A stretch of 22,263 nt of DNA from JAGVUD01 sp052033935 (GCA_052033935.1 JBPOJE010000068.1:1-22263); one strand, 5' to 3'. Numbered from the stretch's first letter, positions 15,933-22,263 are shown. Made by a program: numbers and translations. Notes: generated from the letters alone by a model not told the origin.

Positions 15933-16459
15933 ACCTTGAAAAACCGCTGCAGGCGGCTCAACTCATTCGGAGTATTCCTGACTTTCCACAGCCGGGCATC
16001 CTGTTCCGCGACATCACCCCGGTGCTGGCGGATCCGGACGCCTTTCGCGAGGTGGTCAGCCGCATGTGCGGTGCCGCACGCGAATTCACACCGGACAAGC
16101 TGCTCGGCATCGAATCGCGCGGATTTCTTATGGGCAGCCCCGTGGCGCTGGAGATGGGCCTCGGGTTTGTGTTGGCGCGCAAGCCCGGCAAGCTTCCAGG
16201 AGCGACGGTCCGCTGCGAGTACGATCTCGAGTACGGCACAAACTTCCTGGAGCTTCACCGCGACGCAGTCCGCCCGGGCGAGCGGGTTGTGATTGTGGAC
16301 GATCTGCTGGCAACGGGCGGCACGGCCCGGGCGGCTGGCGATATGGTCGAGCAGCTCGGAGGCGTGGTTGCGGGGTTCATCTTCTTCATCGAGCTGACCG
16401 ACCTCAATGGCCGGGCCGTGCTGGAAGGCCGTGGCGTCCGCAGCCTCGTCAAGTATTAG
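15929..16459 (+). CDS. apt: adenine phosphoribosyltransferase
   Basis: Apt makes AMP from adenine and PRPP. The 176-residue protein has the type I PRTase fold with IPDFPQPGILFRDITP near residue 12, ESRGFLMGSPVAL near 61, and the PRPP-binding motif VVIVDDLLATGGTA near 115-128. The TTG start is secured by AAAGGAG at seven bases; an in-frame upstream start at 15905 would overlap mtnA by 28 bases and has no such site. It lies directly after mtnP-mtnA, so its natural substrate is probably adenine released by MtnP. About 100 non-coding bases follow. Confidence 0.95.
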   Translation: MNLEKPLQAAQLIRSIPDFPQPGILFRDITPVLADPDAFREVVSRMCGAAREFTPDKLLGIESRGFLMGSPVALEMGLGFVLARKPGKLPGATVRCEYDLEYGTNFLELHRDAVRPGERVVIVDDLLATGGTARAAGDMVEQLGGVVAGFIFFIELTDLNGRAVLEGRGVRSLVKY

Positions 16460-16530
16460 CAGATACGAAGCCGAACTGCGCCAGCCCCGCATTATCCGCG
16501 GTCGGCCGCTGGCAATCCGGGCGGCGGTTC

Positions 16531-16539
16531 TGGAATAAT
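16531..16539 (+). promoter_or_regulatory. extended -10-like element before the J-domain gene
   Basis: TGGAATAAT combines a TG extension with AATAAT, a five-of-six match to the -10 consensus. CTGGCA at 16509-16514 is a possible -35 but the 19-base spacer is long. The 101-base gap after apt otherwise holds only a small GCGG-TCGG-CCGC hairpin (16498-16509). Confidence 0.3.
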
Positions 16540-16560
16540 AGGCTTACGGTACGACGAGTC

Positions 16561-17439
16561 TTGGAACTTCAGAGCAAAGAATACTGCTGCATGGTGCTCG
16601 GCATCACGGCCGAAGCGTCCGTAGCGGACATCAAGCGGGCCTTCCGGCGCAAGGTGCGGGAGTGCCACCCCGATGTCCTCGCTCAGGAAGATCCGGGCGA
16701 TGAGCGGGTGAAGGAGGTCGTGAAGGCCTACCGCGCGCTGATGAGCGGCGAGGCTCTCAGCCGGTCCGAATGGATCGCCGCGGCTTTCAAGGCGACCGGA
16801 CAAGTGGCGAGCGCGCCCGTTGTGCAGACAGAGCTTCCCGTCTTCAGCCTGAAGCCGTCCATCATCCTCGCGATCACCGCGGCCGTCGCGGCGCTTGCGG
16901 CGGTGCTTTTTCCGCTCCTTAATGCCATTCTCTTTGCCGACCCCATTTTAGACCTCGACATGCCTGTTTCGCTGACCGGGGAGCAAGTGGCGTATCTGAG
17001 TCTGTTTTTGTCCGCGAACCTAGTGGGCGCGGGCACGGCCGCCGCGGCCAGCACTCCGGTGCGAAAGTGGCCCTGGCTGCGATGGGCAATGCTGGGCGGA
17101 CTCGTTTTCGCGGCGCTCATTGTGCTCGCCGGGATGGCGTCGAACGGGGCAATCTACAGGGCGGGGGTCATGCCGCCGTACCCGCCTTATGCCCTGCTGG
17201 CTGGCACGCTGGGCGGGCTGTGCGGCGGGGGTATTTGCCGGCGGCTGTACACCGAGAACCTCTACATCCACGCGGTGCCTGCTTTCACTCCGGCAGCAAG
17301 CCGCGCCGCCTCCGCTGGAGCCGCCTGCCTCAACGTGCTGATCGTCCTGTCACTGACGGGGCTGGCTCTTGGGGTTGTGATGCTGCTTGTCGGGGTCTAT
17401 ATGGCGAACCCGATTCAGATACCCAGCGAATCCCAGTAA
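16561..17439 (+). CDS. J-domain (DnaJ-like) multi-pass membrane protein
   Basis: Residues 6-61 form a J domain: KEYCCMVLGITAEAS, a basic helix II (IKRAFRRKVREC), the HPD motif at 36-38 needed to stimulate DnaK, and helix III ending KAYRALM. After a linker of about 35 residues, some five hydrophobic segments follow (roughly 101-123, 141-161, 168-190, 205-222, 255-280), two of them rich in Ala/Gly. No G/F region, zinc finger or DnaJ C-terminal substrate domain is present, so this is a membrane-anchored co-chaperone-like protein rather than DnaJ. TTG 16561 is chosen because it keeps J-domain helix I; ATG 16591 would lose it, and the frame stays open far upstream inside apt. Its last 25 bases overlap the end of ubiD on the other strand. 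Function unknown. Confidence 0.8.
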   Translation: MELQSKEYCCMVLGITAEASVADIKRAFRRKVRECHPDVLAQEDPGDERVKEVVKAYRALMSGEALSRSEWIAAAFKATGQVASAPVVQTELPVFSLKPSIILAITAAVAALAAVLFPLLNAILFADPILDLDMPVSLTGEQVAYLSLFLSANLVGAGTAAAASTPVRKWPWLRWAMLGGLVFAALIVLAGMASNGAIYRAGVMPPYPPYALLAGTLGGLCGGGICRRLYTENLYIHAVPAFTPAASRAASAGAACLNVLIVLSLTGLALGVVMLLVGVYMANPIQIPSESQ

Positions 17440-18857
17440 GCGTCCACCTTCCGCTTTACCTCTTCACTCATCTCGACCTCACCGGGCCAGTCGCGATCAT
17501 ACCCTTCGTCCGGCCACTTCCGCGTGGCGTCGAAGCCGAGCTTTCCGCTGATGTCCGGTAGGGCTGCGGCGTGGTCAAGCACATCGGTGGGACCCGAGGC
17601 AAACTCAAGGTCGCGTTTTGGGTCGGTGGCTGTCCCGAGCCGCCACAGCACCTCCTGCAAGTCGTGCACGTTCGCGTGCTCGTCCAGAACGATGATGTAC
17701 TTCGTGAACATCATCTGACCGAGGCCCCACAGCGCGTGCATCACCTTGCGGGCGTGTCCGGGATAGCGCTTGCGGATGCTCACAATGGCGAAGTTGTGGA
17801 AGGTGCCCTCGGCCGGAAGGCTGAGATCCACCACCTCCGGAACCGCCGTCCGGATGAGTGGCAGGAAGATGCGTTCCGTCGCCTTCCCGAGCCAAGCGTC
17901 CTCCTGCGGGGGGCGGCCCACGATGATCGTGGGATAGACAGGGTCCTTGCAGGCCGTAATGGCCGTCAGGTGAAACACCGGATAGTCGTCCGCCAGCGAG
18001 TAGAAGCCCGTGTGATCCCCGAACGGGCCTTCTCTGCGCCTTTCCCCCGGCTCCACATACCCTTCCAGCACAATCTGGCAGTTGGCCGGTAGCCACTGGT
18101 CAATCGTCTTGCAGCGCACAATCTCCACTGGCTTGCGGCGCAGGAATCCGGCCAGCATCAGTTCGCTGATCTCCGGCGGCAGAGGCGCCGTCGCCGCGTA
18201 GGTTACCGCGGGGTCCGGCCCGAGCGCAATCGCGGCTTCCAGCCGCTGTCCGCGAGCCTCGGCCGCCCGGTAATGCTCGGCCCCGCCCTTGTGCCGCTGC
18301 CAGTGCATGCCAAGCGTGCTGCCGTCGAACTTCTGCAGGCGGTACAGCCCGATGTTGCGCGAGCCCTTCTCGGGGTGCGACGTTATCACAAGTCCGAGGG
18401 TGATGTACGGGCCTCCGTCCTCGGGCCAGCAAGTGATGATCGGCAGGTCATCGAGCGTCGGGTTGTCCGTGATGACCGTTTCCTGGCAACTTCCGCTATT
18501 CACCTCGCGCGGTGCTAGGTCGTTCATGCGTGCGAGCTTCGGAAGCATGCCGAGCTTCCCCATCAGCGAGCTCGGCACATCCGGCGTCAGAAGCGCGCTG
18601 ATCTCTTCGGCGATGGCGTCCAGGCTATCCGCCTCCAGCGCCATCTCCATGCGCCGCTCCGACCCGAAGGCATTGATGAGTACGGGCGTCTTCTGTCCCA
18701 AAACGTTCGTGAACAGCAGCGCCGGCCCGCCCTTCTTGCAGACGCGATCTGTGATCTCGGAAATCTCAAGCGCCGCATCCACGGGGCGGCTGATCTCTTT
18801 CAGTTCGCCCGCTTCTCGAAGGCTCTTGATGAACGCTTTCAGATCGGAGTAGGCCAA
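17415..18857 (-). CDS. ubiD: UbiD-family prenylated-FMN-dependent decarboxylase
   Basis: UbiD enzymes reversibly decarboxylate aromatic or alpha,beta-unsaturated acids using prenylated FMN supplied by UbiX. The 480-residue protein has the family's conserved pieces: GGPALLFTNV near residue 43, IGLYRLQKFD and HWQRHKGGAEHYR (about 173-197), the catalytic-loop REGPFGDHTGFYSL near 280, PPQEDAWLGKATERIFLPL near 320, and a C-terminal WPDEGYDRDWPGEVEM. The length suits UbiD or the futalosine-pathway decarboxylase; the substrate (quinone precursor or other) cannot be decided and no ubiX lies in the window. It starts with TTG at 18857, the first start after an in-frame stop at 18879-18881, and has no good Shine-Dalgarno. 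Translation of the small ORF that overlaps its start may help initiation. Confidence 0.93.
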   Translation of the reverse strand: MAYSDLKAFIKSLREAGELKEISRPVDAALEISEITDRVCKKGGPALLFTNVLGQKTPVLINAFGSERRMEMALEADSLDAIAEEISALLTPDVPSSLMGKLGMLPKLARMNDLAPREVNSGSCQETVITDNPTLDDLPIITCWPEDGGPYITLGLVITSHPEKGSRNIGLYRLQKFDGSTLGMHWQRHKGGAEHYRAAEARGQRLEAAIALGPDPAVTYAATAPLPPEISELMLAGFLRRKPVEIVRCKTIDQWLPANCQIVLEGYVEPGERRREGPFGDHTGFYSLADDYPVFHLTAITACKDPVYPTIIVGRPPQEDAWLGKATERIFLPLIRTAVPEVVDLSLPAEGTFHNFAIVSIRKRYPGHARKVMHALWGLGQMMFTKYIIVLDEHANVHDLQEVLWRLGTATDPKRDLEFASGPTDVLDHAAALPDISGKLGFDATRKWPDEGYDRDWPGEVEMSEEVKRKVDAYWDSLGI

Positions 18858-18967
18858 TGGACGTGCCCCGTCACTTTCTCAAAACAATCGTGCCTAGCAC
18901 AGGCAGAAGGGCTGCAGGCGATTGCCGCCAGCAGCGCGATGTCCGCCTGTCTCTCCTGATCAGTCAA
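18839..18967 (-). CDS. candidate small protein, 42 residues, overlapping both neighbours
   Basis: An open frame of 42 codons runs from TTG (18967-18965) to TGA (18841-18839). AAAGGAG lies seven bases before the TTG, as good a Shine-Dalgarno as any in the window. The TTG overlaps the last codons of the URO-D gene and the TGA lies 19 bases inside ubiD. The peptide starts MTDQERQADIALLAAIACS, then has cysteines at 18, 23 and 28 and histidines at 26, 35 and 37, so metal binding is conceivable. No signal peptide or clear membrane segment. I do not recognise a family; it does not look like the small UbiD-partner (BsdD/VdcD) proteins. It fills the 102-base gap and could either be a real small protein or a leader that couples ubiD translation to the upstream gene. 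Confidence 0.5.
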   Translation of the reverse strand: MTDQERQADIALLAAIACSPSACARHDCFEKVTGHVHWPTPI

Positions 18968-20162
18968 TGCCGGTCTCCTTTCGTGGGTATGATCCGTAAG
19001 CCTGCGCCACGACTGCAAGCGCCATCAGCTTCTCAGGCTCGACGCGCGGCGCGACACTGCACGCCGATGAAAGAATGTATCCTCCGCCCGGCATGCCCAC
19101 CTTCACGCGCTCACGGGCGTCCGCCATCACGTCATCGAGCGTGCCGTTCAGAAGCGTGTTCACGGAGTCTATGTTGCCCTTGAAGAAGATTCTATCACCC
19201 CATGCTGCCTTTGCTTCGGCCAGATCAACCGTCCCGAGCGGCGGCGGGTCCAGCGTGTCTATCCCATCAAGGCCGGTCGCTGCCATCAGGTCGAGGCGGC
19301 CTCCGATAGCCCCGCACGTGTGTGTATAAACCACGGGCGTGCCCCCTTCCTTCGCCTTCTGAATGACGTAGCGCTCGTATGGAAGCACGAACTGCTCGTA
19401 CTGCCCGCGCGAGATGAACCCAGCCCCAGCGAACGCAGACGAAATCAGCACCGCGTCCACGCCCCTCTCCGCCTGTCTCACCGCCAGATCGGCCGTGCCC
19501 TCGGCATACGCCTGAAGAATGAGTTCGCACTGGCCGGGGTCGTCCAGAAGATACATCAGCGCGTTCTGATATCCGAACATCTCCAGAAGCTGCGTGAATG
19601 GTGAGAACACCTCCGAGTGCACCGAGAGCCTGTCCCCAACTTCCTCGCGCACAATGTCAATCGTCCGGAACCAGTACGGCGGCCACTCGCCCTTGGCCGG
19701 GGGCGATCCGGTCACATCCGGGCCGAACGAGTACGGGTGCTTCAGCCCACAGGGCACGTGCGGGTCGTCGTAGAAAAGCAGGCCGGGATCAACCTCTTCG
19801 AGCGTGGGCGAACGCCGCAGCCCCCGCCGGTCGTGCTGGGGGTTGTCATCGGCAGGGAAATGGGTCACCTCGCCGTTCGGCCAGAACACGTCTTCGGAGC
19901 CGTTGGGATGCTGCTCGATCCTGCTCGTGTACTCGCGCCAGTTCTGGGGCCTGCCCGGGAGATTGATGAGTATGCCGTCGAAGCCATAAGCGTCCGCAAG
20001 CATGATCAGCGCTTTCGCGAACGCCTCGCTCGAGAACCAGAGTTCGGACGGCTGTGTCCCCGTGTTGATCAGATAGTGTCCTATCGAAAGCTGGCACATC
20101 ACGGGCACCCTGTCAGGCTGCCCGTGTGCCATCGCCTCGCGAATTCTCTCACGCCCCGTCAT
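18960..20162 (-). CDS. uroporphyrinogen decarboxylase superfamily protein, MtaA-like methyltransferase type
   Basis: The 400-residue protein has the URO-D barrel: MTGRERIREAMAHGQPDRVPV at the start, then VHSEVFSPFTQLLEMFG (about 181-197). It carries H281-T-C283 in YTHTCG and C368 in SSACSVAP, the His-x-Cys...Cys zinc pattern of MtaA/MtbA-like corrinoid:thiol methyltransferases. It lacks the RQAGRYLPEY-type motif of true HemE, so haem synthesis is unlikely. A plausible role is moving methyl groups between a corrinoid and an acceptor thiol, but no corrinoid protein is encoded here and the substrate is unknown. ATG 20162 has GGAGG nine bases upstream. Just before it on the same strand lies a cobalamin adenosyltransferase, and after it the small ORF and ubiD. 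Confidence 0.88.
   Translation of the reverse strand: MTGRERIREAMAHGQPDRVPVMCQLSIGHYLINTGTQPSELWFSSEAFAKALIMLADAYGFDGILINLPGRPQNWREYTSRIEQHPNGSEDVFWPNGEVTHFPADDNPQHDRRGLRRSPTLEEVDPGLLFYDDPHVPCGLKHPYSFGPDVTGSPPAKGEWPPYWFRTIDIVREEVGDRLSVHSEVFSPFTQLLEMFGYQNALMYLLDDPGQCELILQAYAEGTADLAVRQAERGVDAVLISSAFAGAGFISRGQYEQFVLPYERYVIQKAKEGGTPVVYTHTCGAIGGRLDLMAATGLDGIDTLDPPPLGTVDLAEAKAAWGDRIFFKGNIDSVNTLLNGTLDDVMADARERVKVGMPGGGYILSSACSVAPRVEPEKLMALAVVAQAYGSYPRKETGID
18975..18981 (-). promoter_or_regulatory. strong ribosome binding site with no annotated gene behind it except the 42-codon ORF
   Basis: On the minus strand AAAGGAG lies within the last codons of the URO-D gene, seven bases before TTG 18967. The ubiD start is more than 100 bases further on and cannot use it directly. 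This is the main evidence that the small ORF is translated. Confidence 0.65.
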
Positions 20163-20180
20163 GTTCCAACGCCTCCGTGT

Positions 20181-20186
20181 AGTATA
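20181..20186 (-). promoter_or_regulatory. -10-like TATACT in the gap before the URO-D gene
   Basis: TATACT (minus strand) is a five-of-six match to the -10 consensus in the 43-base gap. A TTAGGC at the -35 position is a poor match, and transcription from here would start within the GGAGG ribosome site, so its use is doubtful. Confidence 0.18.
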
Positions 20187-20205
20187 AGGCCGCGACCGGT
20201 TCGGC

Positions 20206-20751
20206 CTAAGTCCTGTTCCAGAGTGTCTCGCCGGTTTCGGCGTGCTGGTTCTGGGCGCGCGCCGCGACGAACAGATAGTCCGAAAGCCTGTTCAGAAAGG
20301 CAAGGCACCCCGCGTCCAGTCCGGTCTCCCTGGCCAGCGCCACCAGCGACCGCTCGGCGCGGCGGCAGACCGTCCTTGCCAGATGCAGCAGCGCCGCTCC
20401 CGCGTCTCCGCCCGGAAGCACGAACTGCGTCAGCGCCGGGAGCGAGCCGCTGAGGGCGTCAATCTCCGCCTCAAGGCGGGCGATATCCTGCCCTGTCAGC
20501 GAAGCAACCGCCATGCTGGCGTCCGAGCCCGCTGCGGAAATTGCCGATCCGAGCTTGAACAGGTCGTGCTGTGTCTGCCGCAAGGCCGCCGCCACCTGAG
20601 GCGCGAGATCCGCCGCCAGGCAGCACCCGAATACCGCGTTCAACTCGTCCACATCTCCGCCCGCCTGCATACGGATGTCGTCCTTCGGGAGCCGTCCAGT
20701 TCCCAGAAATCCCGTCTCGCCCGCGTCGCCTTTGCGCGTGTATATCTTCAT
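20206..20751 (-). CDS. pduO: PduO-type cob(I)alamin adenosyltransferase
   Basis: The enzyme transfers the adenosyl group of ATP to cob(I)alamin to make coenzyme B12. The 181-residue, all-helical protein has the N-terminal ATP loop KIYTRKGDAGETGFLG, GGDVDELNAVFGC near residue 31, FVLPGGDAGAALLHLARTVCRRAER around 110-134 and LNRLSDYLFVAAR near 154, all typical of the PduO/MMAB class rather than CobA or EutT. Its ATG overlaps the miaB stop as ATGA (20751-20748), and GGAG lies seven bases upstream inside miaB. With the adjacent MtaA-like gene it points to corrinoid use in this organism. Confidence 0.94.
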   Translation of the reverse strand: MKIYTRKGDAGETGFLGTGRLPKDDIRMQAGGDVDELNAVFGCCLAADLAPQVAAALRQTQHDLFKLGSAISAAGSDASMAVASLTGQDIARLEAEIDALSGSLPALTQFVLPGGDAGAALLHLARTVCRRAERSLVALARETGLDAGCLAFLNRLSDYLFVAARAQNQHAETGETLWNRT

Positions 20752-22055
20752 TTCGTCGCTCCGGCCCGCTCCCCAATAAGCGTGTGCCCCGTCGCGCCAA
20801 CCACCTTCACATCAACCATGTCCCCCTGCTTGGCCGCCGGGTCTTCGAACACTACCTGCCGGAACTCCGATGTCTTGCCGAAAAGCCGGCCGTCCTCCCG
20901 TTTCGAGACCCCCTCGACCAGCATCCGAGCCGTCTGCCCCACGCACGCTTGCTGGACTTCGCGGCTGATCTGTTCCTGAATGTCAATGATCGTCTTCAAG
21001 CGCTTGCTCTTCGTCTCCTCGTCCACCGTCTCTTCCCATCGCCATGCGGCCGTCTGCGAGCGCGGTGAGTATTTGAACATGAACGCGAAATCGAAGCGCG
21101 TCTTCCGGACGTAGTCGCAGGTTTCCTGAAACTCCTTTTCCCCCTCACCGTGGAATCCCGCGATGATGTCCGTTGAGACCGCCATGCCCGGCATCGCCGC
21201 CCGAAGCGCCTGCAGAACGGCGTCGTACTCCGCAATCGTATAGCGGCGGCGTGCTTTCTTCAGAACCGCGTTGCTGGCCGATTGCAGCGGAAGATGCACA
21301 TGTCTGGCGATCTTCTCATTGCCCGCCATGGCTTCAATCAGCCTCGGGCTGAAGTCCGTGGGGTAGGGGGACGTGAAGCGGATGCGCAGCAGCTCCGGAA
21401 TCCGTGCAAGCTCCTGCAGCAGGCCGGCGAAATCATGCTCGCCGTCCGTGTACGAACTGACCGTCTGTCCCAGAAGAGTGATCTCGCGCACGCCTTCCGC
21501 CGCGAGTTTCTCTGCCCTCGATACCAGATCCGCCAGAGGAATGCAGCGTTCGCGCCCCCGGACAGCGGGCACAACGCAGAATGTGCAGCACTTGTCGCAT
21601 CCCCGCTGCACCGTCAGCCACGCCGTCACGCCGTCCGCCCGCTCGGGCGTGATGCCTTCGTAGGTCTCGCGCCTGTCCAGCCGTACGTCGAGGGTTTTCT
21701 GTTCGCGCGCTCGCTCCAGAAGCCCGGGCAGCCTGCGGTACGAGTCCGGCCCCGCCACGACGTCCACAAACCGCGACCGCTTTATCAGGTTCTCTCTCAG
21801 ATGCTGTGCCATGCAGCCAAGCACGCCGATGATGACGTGCGGGCGTTCGTGCTTATACTGTGCCAGTTCCCCGACGCGCCCGATAATCCGCTCCTCGGCA
21901 TGCTCGCGGACGGCGCAGGTGTTGAGCAGAATCGCGTCCGCAAGTTCCGGCGTTTCGGCCATCTCGAAGCCGTTGCTCTTCAGTATCGCCGTCACCAGTT
22001 CGCTGTCCGCGACGTTCATCTGGCAGCCGTAGGTTTCGAGGTACACGTGCATCAT
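20748..22055 (-). CDS. miaB: tRNA-2-methylthio-N6-dimethylallyladenosine synthase
   Basis: MiaB is a radical SAM methylthiotransferase that adds a methylthio group to isopentenyladenosine-37 of tRNAs. The 435-residue protein has the three domains expected: an N-terminal UPF0004 domain with cluster-binding C11 (YGCQMN), C47 (NTCAVR) and C81 (LGCMAQ); a radical SAM domain with C153, C157 and C160 (RGCDKCCTFCVVP, carrying an extra Cys156); and a C-terminal TRAM domain after about residue 370. Two ATGs (22055, 22052) give the start. No Shine-Dalgarno lies directly before them; a 7-bp GC hairpin ends seven bases upstream instead. A CTG 69 bases upstream, in frame and behind GAGGAG, is a less likely alternative. 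The partner miaA is not in the window. Confidence 0.96.
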   Translation of the reverse strand: MMHVYLETYGCQMNVADSELVTAILKSNGFEMAETPELADAILLNTCAVREHAEERIIGRVGELAQYKHERPHVIIGVLGCMAQHLRENLIKRSRFVDVVAGPDSYRRLPGLLERAREQKTLDVRLDRRETYEGITPERADGVTAWLTVQRGCDKCCTFCVVPAVRGRERCIPLADLVSRAEKLAAEGVREITLLGQTVSSYTDGEHDFAGLLQELARIPELLRIRFTSPYPTDFSPRLIEAMAGNEKIARHVHLPLQSASNAVLKKARRRYTIAEYDAVLQALRAAMPGMAVSTDIIAGFHGEGEKEFQETCDYVRKTRFDFAFMFKYSPRSQTAAWRWEETVDEETKSKRLKTIIDIQEQISREVQQACVGQTARMLVEGVSKREDGRLFGKTSEFRQVVFEDPAAKQGDMVDVKVVGATGHTLIGERAGATK

Positions 22056-22062
22056 AGGCGTC

Positions 22063-22080
22063 GCGCGGGCCGCCCCGCGC
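22063..22080 (-). other. strong GC hairpin at the miaB start
   Basis: GCGCGGG and CCCGCGC form a perfect 7-bp stem around a 4-base loop, ending seven bases before the miaB ATG on the minus strand. It occupies the place where a Shine-Dalgarno should be. No T run follows, so termination for the TerC gene is not well supported; hindrance of translation or mRNA processing is possible. Confidence 0.4.
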
Positions 22081-22130
22081 TTCGGGGGATTGTGCGCCAG
22101 AGCGCGCCTGATGCGCCAGTGCAGGAGCCG

Positions 22131-22136
22131 CTCCTC
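22131..22136 (-). promoter_or_regulatory. Shine-Dalgarno-like GAGGAG upstream of miaB
   Basis: On the minus strand GAGGAG lies five bases after the TerC-family stop and six bases before an in-frame CTG (22124-22122). Starting there would add 23 Arg/Ala-rich residues before the MiaB methionines. It partly self-complements the following GGCTCCT. Its use is unproven. Confidence 0.25.
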
Positions 22137-22141
22137 GGCGG

Positions 22142-22263
22142 TTAGGCGTTCTTCGGTGTGTCCTGACCTGCCTGGTCTATCATCGTGCTGCGCACGCGAA
22201 TGTTCAGCATCTCCACCGCCACGGCAAACGCCATCGCAAAGTAGGTGTATCCGCGCTCGATAT
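22142..22263 (-). CDS. TerC-family integral membrane protein, C-terminal fragment
   Basis: A 39-residue C-terminal end runs in from the right edge to TAA at 22144-22142. It contains ERGYTYFAMAFAVAVEMLNI followed by RVR, the highly characteristic last transmembrane helix of TerC/YkoY-type proteins (a membrane metal or manganese exporter family, also linked to tellurite resistance), and ends with a short polar tail. The rest of the gene lies outside the window. It precedes miaB on the same strand by 86 bases. Confidence 0.78.
   Translation of the reverse strand, partial: IERGYTYFAMAFAVAVEMLNIRVRSTMIDQAGQDTPKNA

Noticed and set aside
16066..16560. Upstream extension of the J-domain gene frame inside apt
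   Set aside because: The extension is antiphase to the well-supported apt gene and Arg/Gly-rich; the J domain itself begins at about 16576, so TTG 16561 is sufficient.
18960..20162. Calling the URO-D protein HemE
   Set aside because: The HemE N-terminal arginine-rich motif is missing and a His-x-Cys...Cys zinc pattern is present, so a methyltransferase-type member fits better.
19617..20453. Plus-strand open frame of 278 codons opposite the URO-D and pduO genes
   Set aside because: It crosses two conserved minus-strand genes, has no motif and shows the Arg/Pro-rich composition of an antisense frame. The plus-strand frame 21282-22145 over miaB was dropped for the same reason.
1..22263. CRISPR arrays, tRNAs, rRNAs, insertion sequences, prophage or toxin-antitoxin genes
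   Set aside because: No spaced direct repeats, transposase motifs, tRNA-like cloverleaf or phage proteins were seen by reading the sequence. Nearly all bases are taken up by housekeeping genes.

Overview
The window is dense, GC-rich (roughly 60-65% by eye) bacterial chromosome with almost no spare DNA. It carries 20 complete genes of clear family, one gene cut by the right edge, a possible gene tail at the left edge, and one candidate small gene (42 codons). I see no phage, IS, CRISPR, tRNA or rRNA sequence. The gene order (recG, coaD, coiled-coil protein, pta, ackA, DUF177, rpmF, plsX, fab genes, rnc) is typical of Firmicutes, Actinobacteria and allied Terrabacteria. The high GC, very frequent TTG starts, a probable leaderless recG, MtaA-like URO-D and UbiD proteins, and no smc/ftsY after rnc suggest a less-studied terrabacterial lineage (Armatimonadota or Chloroflexi-like are guesses); the phylum cannot be fixed from this sequence alone.

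Plus strand, 181-13325: recG (DNA repair helicase) and coaD (CoA synthesis) lead into a coiled-coil protein resembling mycobacterial SepIVA. Then come pta-ackA (acetyl-CoA/acetyl-P/acetate), DUF177-rpmF (23S rRNA/L32), and a full type II fatty-acid block plsX-fabH-fabD-fabG-acpP-fabF. An aspartate-type aminotransferase follows. CoA, acetyl-CoA, ACP and acyl-phosphate enzymes are thus made from one tightly packed set of genes. Likely internal control points are a terminator-like hairpin between pta and ackA and a nested GC-rich hairpin with a short T run between acpP and fabF.

Plus strand, 13369-17439: rnc overlaps a three-gene methylthioadenosine salvage unit, mtnP-mtnA-apt, whose genes overlap one another. 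A J-domain protein with about five predicted membrane segments follows and ends convergently, overlapping the last 25 bases of ubiD.

Minus strand, 22263-17415 (read right to left): the C-terminus of a TerC-family membrane protein, miaB (tRNA methylthiolation), a PduO-type cobalamin adenosyltransferase, a URO-D superfamily protein with the His-x-Cys...Cys zinc pattern of MtaA-like corrinoid methyltransferases, a candidate 42-residue Cys/His-containing small protein, and a UbiD-family decarboxylase. The small ORF has a near-ideal Shine-Dalgarno and overlaps both neighbours. It is the most novel-looking element here. No clearly new multi-gene defence or mobile system is visible.
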